From contig NC_087254.1 of the NCBI RefSeq assembly GCF_037042905.1, forward strand, positions 19,896,603 to 19,960,602: a stretch of 64,000 bases of DNA, read 5' to 3'. Made by a program: the position numbers and the translations under genes. Source of the DNA: Lytechinus pictus. Taxonomy: Eukaryota > Echinodermata > Echinoidea > Temnopleuroida > Toxopneustidae. Each line of letters opens with the position of its first letter. Position 1 is the stretch's first letter. This document shows positions 25,533 through 38,300 of the stretch, piece by piece. The notes beneath the pieces are model-generated. The model did not search any database and was not told where the DNA came from. It was given only the letters and a program-made list of their open reading frames with translations.

Positions 25533-26603
25533 TCCTATAGTCTTACTCTTGTGTTTGCCCATTTTCTTCTAATGCGATTTTCTGGAGAAAAAAAATATGT
25601 CAAGGGGGATGTAAAAGATTTAGCGAAGTATATAATTCCTCAAAATAGTTTTAATCGAGCTTTAGGTCCGATTACCATCTATTGAATGAGAGGAAAGTAT
25701 TTGAACGTCTTTGATAAACCTTAAGATGCTTAAAAGATCCAATAGATCCTACCTCGCATGTACATGTATGGGAGGCGGAAGGAGAGTATATTTAATTGCA
25801 AAAAAAAAGCAAATGTATCGAAATCTGATTGGGTCTATTTGGATGTCAATTATCATGATTATTAACCGATAAGACTCTTCCTATACTTTTTCAAATTTGC
25901 TGCTCACATTGTTCAATTAAAATCTCGACTGATTTTCTATTGATGTATAATGTATTTACATCACCACTGGGGGTTTAGGAAACACCTGGACTCGGCTGAC
26001 ATCAATGACCAATTGGCATTAATAACTCACAAATTGAGAGGGCTACCTTTTCGTTGCAATGTCTTTCAACTTTTATTTCATCGCAATTATGCAAATACAC
26101 CCACCCATCTTCTATTTTTAACTAAAACTCGAAAAGCCACTTTTGTATCGGGTGCATTGTAATACCATTGAGTTAAAAAAGGACAAAACGTCTGAAACGA
26201 TTCTGCATTGTAATTGGGGGAAGGGGGCATTTTGCCATTGGCCAGCAACAAATCACCATATTTGTTAAATCAATCGATGCGTGCCCCCATTTTCGTTGCA
26301 ATGTCTTTCAATAACATATACAAGGCTTCACGATCAATACATGTTATTCCTCTATGAAAGGGCCATCCTTTATATGCACAGACAAAAAGTATAGCCTACA
26401 GGGCCGACGAATGATTGTACCAAATGTAGTGGTAAAACATTTTTGGAATATGATAAAAGGCATACATGGCATATGTGACTATCATTCTGTCATTCTAGAG
26501 ATGCTTCGTGGTGCTTTCTGTGACATCAGCCTGACGATAAATTAGATATAAGTAAATAGGTAAATGTTAGATTGTGTTATTTGCAGGATGTTATACTGAA
26601 ACG

Positions 26604-26830
26604 CACTCTTAAAAAGGTTGGACAACAAAAGCCAAATTTTTAACCATCACTGGGCAACAAACTGTCCACACAACTATTGGTTTAAAATCTGTCCAATTTG
26701 GGTAATAAAAACTAATGATATGGTAATAATTTTGCTCAATTGGATAATGATTACCCAGAATATATATTTTTTACCAACATACATTGCCCAACACAGTGGA
26801 CAGTATGTTGCCCAACATTTTACGTGTGAT
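26604..26830. mobile_element. MITE, family V, copy 1 (CACTCTTAAAA ends)
   Basis: Starts CACTCTTAAAAAGGTTGG and ends with GTTGCCCAACATTTTACGTGTG. GGGCAACAAACTGTCCACA on the left is mirrored by GTGGACAGTATGTTGCCC on the right. It matches the family of 48573-48764. Confidence 0.75.
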
Positions 26831-27300
26831 AATAATTGGTGTAGGTCTATGTACTGTATTTTAAAGGGATGTGCGTGTGCTTATGAAGCCAAACATTTCG
26901 TGGGATAAGGGGGCTGATACTAACAAAAAATGTTTTTATCGTTTTTCTCAATAATCAAATTCATGCAATATTATAATTCACAATGAAACACTTAATTAAA
27001 AAAATAATTCATAAATGAGTCTTGAACTAATTATACAAATTATGCAATATTAAGAAACAGTATCGTACAGAATAGAATTAGCATAATGACTTACAAAATA
27101 CAAGAGAAAAACAATACAAATTTGCGATATGGTAAACATTTGCGAGCCAGCCACCCCCGAAAAAGTACGGTAATATTAAGAAAAATGAATAACTGTGTAA
27201 TTAGATAAAGTGCCGTCAAAAGTCGACTATATTTATTTTAAAAAAATAAGAAAAACTGTACTACACAAAAAAAGAGCGTAAAAAAGGAGAAATTGAAATA

Positions 27301-27308
27301 TGACGTCA
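27301..27308. promoter_or_regulatory. palindromic CRE-type site TGACGTCA
   Basis: A perfect TGACGTCA lies about 210 bases before the ATG of the CARD-DD gene, a position that would suit a CREB/ATF site. The sequence is exact; its use is inferred. The same octamer recurs at several other places in the window, so chance is possible. Confidence 0.3.
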
Positions 27309-27519
27309 TAATTCTCTTTTTATTGACATACCGGGTTGACGTAACAAAGCGCGCCAAATAAATTGCGCAAAACTGCCCGCACCAGCCAGGCCTACGCCTG
27401 CATGCCGAACCTTCTCCCCTGTTACTACTAGCAACATGTGAGCAATCACGTACAAACTGTATTTATAATATTAAAGTGATTGCTGTCACGACATCACCTT
27501 TTATAAATGTGTCTAAAAA

Positions 27520-30500
27520 ATGGGAAAACGTGAGAAAAAGGCCGCCAAAACTAAAAGCAAAAATGTCAAAAAGGAGAATAAAGCGACTGATATGCGGAGC
27601 AAATTATTAGCGATCGTTGAAAGGGTTTGTTCAGAGGGCTATCGAAAAGAAAAAAAGGATATTGATGAGTCTTTTCAAGGTAACATAAAAGAACTTGTGT
27701 TGGGGAATTAAATCTAGTATAAACTAGTATGTTTTGCTGACGATAAATGCGGTTGCATGAAGTCGGAACCGCTCTAAAGCCTGTCCTCACAGCCAGCCCC
27801 CGTTAAAGACATTTATCACGACTTTTGTTTACAAGGGACCCTTTGCTTCTTATTTTTATTATGTTATTTGAAATTTTAATTTCGTTTCATTTATCAATTT
27901 AATATATCCTGCATATATCTAATTATAGACGTCATTGCCGCGGCACACCTCCCACATTCGATAAATCTTCTATTCTATATTAGGCCTACTCAACATGCTC
28001 AAGGGATGAATAACTATGTACATGTACATGTATACCTGCAAGGTCTTTTGTATTTAGTTTCGTACAATTATGATTTGTGTAAAATATTGGCAATTGAATA
28101 TCACATCAAAACATAGATTGTAATTCAGGTCTGATTCACAAGATTGAAAATGTAATATGTTTTTTTCCAGATAACTAATAAAGGATGTATTTTTGTCCGA
28201 TTTGGAATCTTTACTGTCCAGTTTGTATTCGAGGTTTCTTAAATTGTAATATGATTTTCATTTCGTTTATTTATATGATTCTACTTTGTTTTAAAGCTTG
28301 TGTTGAAATGTCATTAGATAATATCTAAGTAACTTATCGACTTTTTTTCTCCAAACAGCGGTCCAAGAATGTCGTCAGATACTTGTCATGTACACCAATC
28401 CTCTTGCCAACACCGTGATGGCTTATGACATGATTAGACATCTCCTTGAGAAGGTTGTCATTGACGGCGATAAAGCTCGTTTTATCAGGCGGATGGGGAA
28501 GGGGGATAACCCTGAGACGAATAGACAAATCTTAGCTGAGCTTGGAACCAGAGGGGTGAGGGAGTTCGAGGTGTACGTCGAAGGGATTCGGCAACAAGGA
28601 TTCAGTCTCCTGGCGGACCTCCTAGAGCAAAAACACTTCTCAAGTAAGTTTCTTGATGGAAAAAAAGAAGGAGGAGGGGCGTTGGAAGGTACCGAGTGAT
28701 GTTGCAAGAAAAAGTGATGATAATGGGAGCTAAGAAGAAAGTGCTTCTTACTCTTATACTGAAAATGATATTAGACAAAATAATACTTCTTCACTTTCAT
28801 TACAATGTGGAATCATCCCCATTGGCGCTTCGGAAGCAAACCTGGAGGGGGGGGGAGGCGGAAGGGCTCCGTGTCAACAATAATTTCGAGGCAAAGAGGG
28901 CTGCATGCAGGCCTTGTGTCTTTTTTTTTTTTGGGGGGGGGGTGGGGGTACGCCGCGAAACATTTGTCATTTTAGTAGTGAAAATTAATGATACAATGCA
29001 TTTTGTCTTATTGTAATTTAATAAGATTTTTAGCAAAAAGTGAATAGGTTTTCACTTTTCCCTACCTACCCTGGCTGCAGCCATGCATAGAGATAACCCT
29101 GTACATGTCTGTCTAACATTTGCCGTATTATAATATAATGCAATATATAGAATGAACCTGCATACAAGAAGGGATGGATCTGGCATTGTCCTTGTCGATG
29201 GGGGGGGGGGGGGGATTATTTCCATATTCCCCAATCGCCTGCTGTAAGAGCTAGAGCTAAGTTGGGGATAGGGTCATTGTAATGACTGACGTTACAAGCA
29301 AGTTCGGGACGGGGCGGGGGGGGGGGGGGGGGGTGACAAATCTTACCTGCCATCCATGTGTTAATTTTTGATACAGTTGAAATCTTGAAATTGGTGGAGT
29401 TGATGTAGACAGGAGTAACATACAAAGTGAATTCTCTTCCTTTTATATGTAGAACTCATTAACTCTCTTGATCCAATCGCCAAGAGACTCGGACACCATT
29501 GGAAGAGGGTGGCGCTAGAGTTGGGGACAGCCGGCTTTATCACGAAGATTGAGAACAAGTACGCGAAGGTACGGGAGCAAGCATTATACAGTCTCCTCAT
29601 ATGGGAAGAAACATCTGGGGTTGCGGCTACGGAGAAGAGATTACTTGATGCCCTAGACTACTGTTCAATGAAAAATACAATAGGTAGGTCTGATGAATTA
29701 ATGATTGTGTTATGATCTTTACTTTTTTATAATTCTTATTGAGACGAAAAATTACCTTTGGGACGCTGGAAGTCAACATTTGAGATACTGGTAGCATCTT
29801 TTGTTAAATGTATCTGTTTGTAGAATGGCGTTTTTTTTTAATATATCGTCATTTTGCCCCCCCCCCTCCATCCTGGAGGATTTAAAGAATTTAAAGAAAT
29901 TTGAAGAAATTTGATAAGGAAACGTAAACACAACATTTCCGTTGAATTTATGTGGGTCAGCATTAAAGTCTTATTTGGCTGCATATCTTTTTGGAATCCT
30001 TGTTTATCCCTAAACTAAATCTCCTTTTCTAAATGATAAGTTTATTTTATATAAAAAAGTAGATTAATGTTGAAATAGATAATATGAAAAGTGAGCCAAC
30101 CGGTTTAGATTAATTTTGAAATAGATCACTGGCGGATCCGGGGGGGGGGGGCATAGCCAGCCCGTGCCCCCCCCCCCCTTTGAGAAGCAAAATTTAAATT
30201 TGAAATGTAAAAATGCCGTTTAAACAGAAGTGTGCCTCCCTTTTGAAAGTGAAGACCTTTTTTTTTTTTTTGCTTTTTAATTTTTTTCGGGGACGCAATA
30301 TCCTTAATTTTGGGTTAAACCAAAAAATACGTTAAAAGATGGGAGTTGCTGCTACCCTGTTTGGCGTTTAACAATGAAGGAATGGGATAGATCCTCGTCG
30401 ATCTGGCGCTGCACAGCGGCTGCCGGGCCCACGATCAATAATTGGGCAAAGCAAATTTTCGGATTATTTCATTTCATGTCTATTTCAAACAATAAAATAT

Positions 30501-33175
30501 GGATTTCCATAATGATTGTCTTGATAAGCGTGAGAAAATCAACATGACCAGATAATATCAACAGGAGAATCACAATGCAGTAACACTATTTCATTTCTAT
30601 ATAACATTAAAGGGGAATGAAACCTTTGGAACAAGTAGGCTTGTGTCGAAACATAAAAATCAAAGAATAAGAACAAAGAAAGTTTGAGAAAATTCGGACA
30701 AATAATGAGAAAGTTATGAACATTTGAATATTGCAATCACTAATGCTATGGAGATCCACCCATTGGCAATGTGACAAGGATGTGTGATGTCACATGTGAA
30801 CAACTTTCCATTTGATGGACTATAAAATACCCTCAAAATGTCTCTTTTTGCTTTTTCTTATGGTGATACAAACTCTTTATCGTTGATGTATTCTTTAAAA
30901 ATCTGTATTACATGCCCTCCTATAGAAAGAACACATAATCTACGGATAGATGTGATAAAAGAGGCAATTTAAGTGAAATATATACTAAAGTAATGTAAAT
31001 GTAATGTAATGTAAAGTAAAGTAAAGTGACATTTACACATCTTTGTCGCATTGCCAATTTGAGGATCTCCATAGCATTAGTGATCGCAATATTCAAATGC
31101 TCATAACTTTCTCATTATTTGTCTGATTTATCTCAAAATTTTGTTGATCTGTTTCTTTGATTTTTCTGTCTTCACACAAGCTATCTCTTGTTCCAAACGT
31201 TATATAACATTAATGAATTTGATATCGTATTTTTCTTGTTTCTTCATAGCATGTGTCTGGGGGACGAAAAAGAAAAAGAAAGGCAAAAAGAAAGGAAAAG
31301 GTAAGAAAGGTGACAAAGTGTTTAATATCATGAATATTCCATGGAGCTACATGCACTTATTGACAACACTAAGGACAAATAGTCAGCAGTGATGTTTGCA
31401 AGAGAATATTTCAGAAAGGCCCTTTAGTCATATTAAAATTACACTTTGAAAAATGGGTGTTTCATTATTTTGTGCAGTTTTACAATGCAATTCCATCCGA
31501 TATGATACATGATAGTCAACATAAACAGATTAGCCCTAATAATGGGTTACGAACCCCCTTCAAACTGTGCAAGATATAATTTGAAATAAGTCTCACCTAA
31601 TTTGATTTTGTTTCAATTTTCCTTGCCTATAGATTGTTAAAAAAGGTAAGCGTATCACTGCTAATTGTCTGATATACATTTTATACTGGTACCCCTCCAT
31701 GGACAATAATAAACTATCATAGTTACTCGGTTATGGGCGTAAATCTCATTATTCATTTTTTTCATGACATGGTTCATTTCGAGTTTCTGTGGTTGACCTT
31801 TTTTTCAAAATCGGAAATTCCAAAAGCAAAATGGTGTATTTCTTAATTATAATTTGAATTCCAATTGTTTTTTTTGTACAAAAAAAATCCAACAAGAGAA
31901 TAATGCTAGAAAATCATTTAATTTAGTGAAGTAATAGATATGTTAAGATGTTCCTATTAAGTAGAGGAACCAACGTTGTTAAAAACAATCAAATTTCTTG
32001 GAGTCAAAATACATTAAAATCCATCGTTCCACTTTTCATAGAACACCCGAATATAGTGGTAAAATATTCTGCCTGTTGAAAGTTCAGTCAATTTAAAGAC
32101 CACTAGCAAGAATATAGTATTTGATCCAAGGGCTAAGAGAAAAAGAGAGAGGGAAGTCTTATTCAAAAGGAATTTTAAAACAGTAATTTTTTCCCACATA
32201 AATCATATTTATCATGATGTATATCATTATCATTTTTAGGTATTGTTCACCATTTTCACTGATCGTAATTATTAAATTCCATGCATATCCTTAATTTTTT
32301 CACGCATTCTCAGTATAAGAATCTGGTTTCAGTGTATGTTGATGTCTTTCATATCTCGGTTGCGGGGGTAATAACATACCTAAATTTATATTGCCTGCCA
32401 TAAGATGAATATTAACAACTCTATTCCCAGTATTTACTCATCAGATCTCAATCTATCAGTCAAATAATAATTGTGTAAAGCTAGATATGCACTGTTAGAA
32501 AAAAAAAGCTATTACAGAAGAACAATTAAATAACCGATTTAACAAAATGAAATAACCATATTATTCTGAAAGATTTTCTACACTTTTAAAGAACAGATCT
32601 GTTTAAAAAAAAGAGAAAAGGTTGTATTACAATAAATTTGTAAAGTTACATACACCAAATACAAATTTTCTGTAATTTTACACAAATGCATGTAAGACTA
32701 CACAGTTCAGTATAAAGATTTCAGGTGTTCTAGAGACTCTGCTGCAGGATTTTTTTGTTTTAAGTATAAACTTTCTAACAGTGTGAATGTCTTTGAAGAG
32801 TGATGAAGAAAAAGAATTCTGAATACAAAACGAAAGAAGGAACGAACAAAAGAAAGGGAGAGAGAATGAGTAAATGAATAAATCGTCGAATGAAATCAAT
32901 GAAATGAACTATTGATTTTGATATTAAACAATGACTTCCATATGATATAGCATTTTTTTTCAGAAAAAAAACTTCATTTTCAAATTCCTATCCATCTATC
33001 CATTCACAGATCTATCTCGACCTGGATTGATCATTTTCATTTCTGTCTAAACGATTCATTATTTTTCTTTTGTCGGCTCGGTGTTATCCTAAAAACATTT
33101 TGTTATTGTCGCCATTATAATGGTTCATTTTTTTTTACTTTACATCTCACCCATGCAGGAAAAAAGAAGAAATAA
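27520..33175 (+). CDS. CRADD-like: CARD plus death-domain adaptor, CRADD/RAIDD-like, with lysine-rich ends
   Basis: Exons 27520-27679, 28359-28643, 29453-29683, 31250-31300 and 33159-33175 join in phase (phase 1 at every junction) into about 247 codons. Residues 1-53 are lysine-rich and partly helical. Residues ~54-148 form a CARD: the block ILAELGTRGVREFEVYVEGI followed by GFSLLADLLEQK matches the family's LLxxLPxRGxxAFxxF...LADLL end. Residues ~149-226 form a death domain: LDPIAKRLGHHWKRVALELG, IENKYAKVREQALYSLLIW. The tail is nearly all lysine (KKKKKGKKKGK). CARD then DD is the order of RAIDD, which links death-domain platforms to caspase-2; human RAIDD is 199 residues and lacks these basic ends. 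A rival last exon at 31633-31640 would end the protein after Asp-Cys. Domain calls are firm; strict orthology is not shown. Confidence 0.85.
30120..30300. repeat. GCCCCCCC-type repeat relic in CARD-DD gene intron 3
   Basis: Begins CACTGGCGGATCC, followed by a G run and a C run and then a T run. It resembles the CAGTGGCG element class but is decayed. Confidence 0.45.
30328..30505 (+). mobile_element. 5'-truncated copy of the tRNA-Val-like SINE
   Basis: Shares ACGTTAAAAGATGGGAGTTG, GGGCCCACGATCA and GGGCAAAGCAAATTTT with the copy at 14317 but lacks the tRNA-like head. It contains an extra segment (GGCGCTGCACAGCGGCTGCC) absent from the other copy. Sits in the intron between the death-domain exon and the lysine-rich exon. 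Confidence 0.8.
30607..31201. mobile_element. foldback MITE, family IV
   Basis: The left end CCTTTGGAACAAGTAGGC is mirrored by AGCTATCTCTTGTTCCAAACG at the right end. Inner arms mirror GCAATCACTAATGCTATGGA against TCCATAGCATTAGTGATCGC. The centre is AT-rich with a TAATGTAAAG repeat. Intronic in the CARD-DD gene, ending about 50 bases before the exon at 31250. Confidence 0.85.
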
Positions 33176-34439
33176 ACTGCTCAATCGAAGGAAACCAGAG
33201 TTTCGAACGAACTTGCCAAAGTTGGCACTGATGACGTCATCTTATCACGTGCCTCGTACCTGTCCTATGGATATGTGGTTTTTATATTACGTGTGTGCCG
33301 GAATACGCGAGCTTTCTGAGCAAAAAACTTTTTGAAATTGAAAACTCTCCATTTAAGTTTTGTCCACCGCTTCTCGATGAAAGAGACGACTAGAACATTA
33401 TGCCTCTTATCTATCATGTTTAAATGATCACGTGCTAATATCAGCTTTAGATATTTTATTGAATATTGGTATGTACATGGAGGAAGGGATGCATCTGGAT
33501 ATCTTTGCGATTTTTCAGACTTTTCAATGACTTATGTTCATTCTTCGAGCTTCTTCCGATCGTGATTGGTTTTGACTTCATCGCACCAGGGGAAACTTCT
33601 CGTTGATTGACGGAGTGTATGACAGGTGTGATTTGAAAGACTTCCATGATGTTGTTAAGTCACCATCAACTTCGTCATCAGTAAGAAAGAAAAAAATCAC
33701 GTTCAGTGGCTTAATATCTGTTCATCATCTTCATCGCTATCTGCATTGTCGCTCTTTCTCTTTGACGAATATGTGACATCTTACAATATCGGAATTATGA
33801 TATGTCTTTTGTTCGTTTTTATTACAGGACGATCATGATATTTTATAAATTGGAAGGTTATTTACGTTAGATAAGACCAGATCATGACAAGTAAATGTTT
33901 CACGTTGATTGCAACTTATTCTGAAAACCCAATTCATGCATTAAGCGGCATGTATTAACTGGTGATTCTATAAATGATGAAGACACGACCATATTTGACT
34001 GAGGGAGGGAGGTTTAAAAAGGAAGTAAGAATAATTGTGCATGTATTTGAACTGATTCTCGAATCGGTCATGTCGGTAGCAGTGGTATCCTATGATATAA
34101 AATACATATTTTGATTTTGAAAAAGTGTCAGTTGCGTTTATTGTGTTTTGATATCGTCGAAGATATGAATCTGTATTTTCAATTATCATCTGCATTTGAC
34201 AAACCAGCTAGGTAAACTGATAGACCAACCCTATTTATGTGAAATACTGGTTTTAAGGTATAATGTTCGTATTCGGAAGTACTCAATTTTTATCGGAAAA
34301 GTAGATTCTTACAAATGCAACCAGTTTATATAGCCATGTTTTTATTTAAATTCTTAATTTTACATTGAATGTAGGATACCAACATCATTATGACACTATT
34401 AATATTTCTGCTGTTGTAATACGTTTTCAAAGTAAATTT
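33176..34439. other. no gene seen; 3' flank of the CARD-DD gene
   Basis: AT-rich sequence that may hold the 3' untranslated region. No repeat or exon was recognised. Confidence 0.4.
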
Positions 34440-34590
34440 TGTTGAGGCCCAGTTATAGCTAGCATCAGAATGTCAGGGGTTTTTTCAGGGTAATAATATC
34501 CAAGTCCTTTGTAAGCGCAGAGAGACGTTATGACATGATGTGATATGCGCTCTACAAGAACTGCGTTATTATTATTTATTTTTTTAATTA
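34440..34590 (+). mobile_element. SINE tail fragment
   Basis: Has CAGGGTAATAATAT, AAGCGCAGAGAGAC and ATATGCGCTCTACAAGAACT, then ends in a TTATTATTATT run. This order matches the tail of the element at 54068-54345. Confidence 0.6.
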
Positions 34591-34599
34591 TTTTAATTA

Positions 34600-34830
34600 T
34601 TATTTATTATTTTGTTTGGCGTCACCTGTGCCTGGGAGGCGAAAAGCGAACTGAATCACTATGACCCGCAGGTCTCTCCTCCCGATATAACTGATTGGGG
34701 GAATGCAGGTGGACCACTACACCGGGGTTTCCCCCTACTCTTATACGAATAGTGCAGTGGGTTCTTAACGTGCAAAGGTGGTGACTCCTCTACACGGGGC
34801 CTCCATATAACGTCCTATCCGAAATTTTAA
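34600..34830. repeat. dispersed GC-richer repeat fragment
   Basis: Contains GGTTCTTAACGTGCAAAGGT and CTCCTCTACACGGGGCCTCC, followed by AACGTCCTATCCGA. I recall this block as a common dispersed sequence in marine invertebrate genomes; its class is unknown to me. Confidence 0.4.
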
Positions 34831-35080
34831 TTGATATTCATATGTTTTTGAAATCATATAAATAAAGATATAGCATTTCTAGGCCATTAGATGTATTGAT
34901 GTTAGATGCTGCAGAGGTTTTATCGGAAGAACTTGATATGTTGAACTTATATGAATACACCAGATGGATAATAAACCATGTGCAATACAGTGCAAATATT
35001 ATTTCGAAGAACAAATCGGGGTTACTTTAATTACCGTGATTAAAAGTCTGTTCGTCTCTCCGTCTACTTTAATATAGAGT

Positions 35081-35692
35081 TCTTCAAGAGATGGTCCAGG
35101 CTGGAGAAATTTATATCTCAACAAATAGTGTAAAATTCACAAAGCAAAATGCTGAAAATTTGATAAAACTCGGATGATAGATAACAAAGTTATTGAATTT
35201 TAAGATTTGCAAATTCCAGTGAAACAGTTCTAGGCATGTCTTTATGAATATTCATTAGGTGGGCTGATGATGTCATATCCCCACTTGTTCTTTTGTGTTT
35301 TATTATATGAAATTAGGTTTATTCAAAAAATTTCTACCAAGAACTAAAACAATTGGATTGACAACTGATTAAGTGCATTAGTTATTTATTGCCGCAACTT
35401 ATTTCATCATAATGGAAACACATCATTTACACATGTATGAAAAAATGAAACATTTATGATTTCATGTAATAACATAAGAAAAAGGAAAGTGGGGATGTGA
35501 CATCATCGGCCCACCTAATGAATATTCATGACGATGTGCATGTAACTGTTTTCACAAAATATTGATAAAATTCAAAATTCAATAACTTTGTTATTTGTTA
35601 CCCGATTTTGATGAAATTTTTAGCATTTTGCTCTGTGAATTTTACTCTATTTATTTAGATATAAATGTTTTCAGCCCGGACCATCCCTTTAA
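35081..35692. mobile_element. foldback MITE, family I, copy 2
   Basis: Left end AGAGATGGTCCAGGCTGG, right end GCCCGGACCATCCCTTTAA. The same inner blocks as copy 1 at 17873 occur in the same order, including CATGAATATTCATTAGGTGG. Confidence 0.85.
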
Positions 35693-35699
35693 ATAAATA

Positions 35700-36450
35700 G
35701 CTCTGCTAGTATGAAAACTAAAAGATGGTTTATTATAATCGTAATTATTCATGCCTATTTCATTAATTGGTTTGTATACCGTTTATGACGTTGGTGATTG
35801 ACAACAGTGATTAAAGCACAGCTTGAACAAAATTAGTTACTTGAAGAAAGAAAGTCGATCTCGGATAATTATGGATTTTAACTTAATGTAGATGGTGTAT
35901 CGTTAAAAACGTTAAATTTAGTCCAATTAAGTAAATCATTGTCAGTAATGATGTAGATCAAATGTAGAAATAATAATTGATGTTGTTTTTATTAGGAGTT
36001 AGTGCATAATTATTATGATGATATCCATAATAGTAATTTGTTTGATTTTTAGGTATATTGTAAAGCATTACGTTGTGTGCGTCTCGCTCAACAAAACTAC
36101 ATGCAAGCCAAAAGTAATGTTGAAAATGAAATATATTTTTAGGATAATGTAAAGTAATTATGTAATAAGTGTGCCTTATACAACCATGTGTGGGTAATGA
36201 ATGCACTTCATGTAGTAAATACTATTTGTCAATTATAGACCCTATCTGTTATTGGCGTGTTTATGTTTGCGCTTTGTTTTCTTATTAATTAGGGCATTTT
36301 AGCAATCACTTTGCAGACGCTTCCTATAACACAGAGAATCTGTTTATTACAAGATTTTCATAACAAAGCAACCATTGTCGAAAATCGGTGAATCAAAACA
36401 GCAGTGTCTTTCTCAGTGGACTCTTGACAAACGACATAATTATTTACATT
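35700..36450. other. no gene seen
   Basis: AT-rich DNA ending in a G13-C-G12 block at 36454-36479; nothing else recognised. Confidence 0.5.
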
Positions 36451-36616
36451 TCTGGGGGGGGGGGGGCGGGGGGGGGGGGTCCGGTCCGAATCTTAAGACG
36501 ATATGCTGTCCAGGTCCACCAACTTTCGACAATAACCTCTAATCTGTCCATCGTGATTTGACGGGCATTTTCAACAGATTCTGAACGTTGCTAAAATATG
36601 CTACAATTAAGGGGCA

Positions 36617-38001
36617 GGCGCGTAGCCAGGGGGGGGGCGGTCGCCCCCCAAAAAAAAACGTCCCCAAAAAGAAAAAAAAAAAGAAGGGGAAAAAGAGAGG
36701 AGAAAAGGAAAAGCGAAGGGAGGAAAGGTTCCTTTGTGTTTTTTTTTTTTCTCAAAAGAGAAACTCCTTCACTCTTGCTCTAAATTTATATATGAATTTT
36801 GCTTCCGCGCTGCGCGCGTTTAAATGACAATATTCTAGTTCTCCATCGTTTCCCCCATCCTTTCTCTAACCCTGTTTTTCCACCTCAGATATATGTGTTT
36901 CTTGCCAGTTAAAGTTCAAATGTATACATTAGGGCATGGAATTAGAATAAGGTTAAGCCGAAGTATATGAAGTTATCTTTTTTTAAATTCTTTTTTTTTT
37001 TTATTGATCGCGCAACTTCTGGTCGGGTCGGCTCCGGGCGGGTAAAATCTTTATATCAATTTCTGCCGTCACCTCCATAGAGGCAACTTCTCCCGCTTTT
37101 CAGTTCATTACTAAACAACCATAATTTGGGGCAAACAGGTTCCTAATTTAAAAAGAGGAAGGTATAAAATTCGTGTCGTATTAAATAAAAAAGTACAATA
37201 TTTTTAAAATAAAATTCTATTAAACTTCATGTCATTTCCCTGAGCATTCATCTCATGTCCTTTCTTGTGCCCTCAGTTTGAAATTTTGAATGACACTTAA
37301 GTTTCTTTATCATTCAATATGAAGCGCTTCAGGATAAGTCAAAGAAATTATACATCATCATTTTTTATATAATTTCAATAAATCACAGAAGTTTCAACTT
37401 TTTGCCCACTATTTTCCTTGTAATGAAGTTCAATAATCTTAGAAAATCAAATTGAATTAGAGCCGATGGGGTATATCTGCATTTCATGAAACGTCTGCCC
37501 TTTGAAATTTCAGAGTTTCATTGCTCTGCGCGGGGAGGAATATCTTCCATCTTCCTCCCGGCATATACACTTCTCCTCTGTTTTGCGAGTTAAAGATATG
37601 CACTGTCGCTAAATTGTGATCAAATCTGATCTTTCCAAGGGAAGTATTCAATATATCTTAGAGAATACCCTTTACTCGGGACCCTTTTCTTTGCAAACAA
37701 ATTGATAAAACGCCTTCGCTTCCGCGCTTTGCGCGGGGTTATTAATATTTTAATTTCCTCCATTGTATTCCTTTTTTTGTGCGTTCACAATCACTTTTGA
37801 AAAAAAGGTTCAAAATCAAAATAAAGTCAACTGAATTGAAGCTGATATAGGTACTAGAGACAAGAGAGACGGCTCCTTTTCATTTTAATTTATGAAACAT
37901 CGAAAGCTTCGCGCTTCGCACGGGAGGGGGAAACTCCCCCTCCCTGCACCCACCCCCTAGGGACCGCGCTTCGCGCGCTCTGTAAGTGTTGGCTACGCGG
38001 T
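36617..38001. mobile_element. ~1.4-kb repeat with GCGCGTAGCCA ends
   Basis: Begins GCGCGTAGCCAGGGGGG and ends with the inverse TTGGCTACGCGG. In between it has the GTCGCCCCCCA block, four scattered GC-rich boxes (CCGCGCTGCGCGCG, GCTCTGCGCGGGG, CCGCGCTTTGCGCGGGG, CCGCGCTTCGCGCG) at roughly 350-450-base spacing in otherwise AT-rich DNA, and GGGAAACTCCCCCTCCC near the right end. No coding capacity. Confidence 0.6.
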
Positions 38002-38104
38002 TGTAAGGGGGGGGGATAGAGTGAATCAGAGAGAAGTGCTAGGTGACGGGAGGAGAGGTGGTAGGAGATGGAAGGGAGAGATAGAGGAAGAGAATGTTGA
38101 GGAA

Positions 38105-38300
38105 GAGACTTGTGTGTGATTGAGAGAGAGAGAGAGAGAGAGGGGGGGGGGTAGATAATAAAGAGAAAATTGGGGAGAAAGTTGGAGGTAAGGGGAGTCG
38201 AGACAGAAGGAAAAAAATGATAGAATGAGGGAGAGGGCTGGACGGACGGAGAAGATAGGGGAAGAGGGGGGGGGGGGGGAGTCAGGGGGGGGGGGGTGGA
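38105..38300. repeat. (GA)n and G-run block
   Basis: GAGAGAGAGAGAG with G runs at 38266-38279 and 38285-38296. Marks the left edge of unit A; unit B has a matching (GA)n-G block at 46270-46321. Confidence 0.8.
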
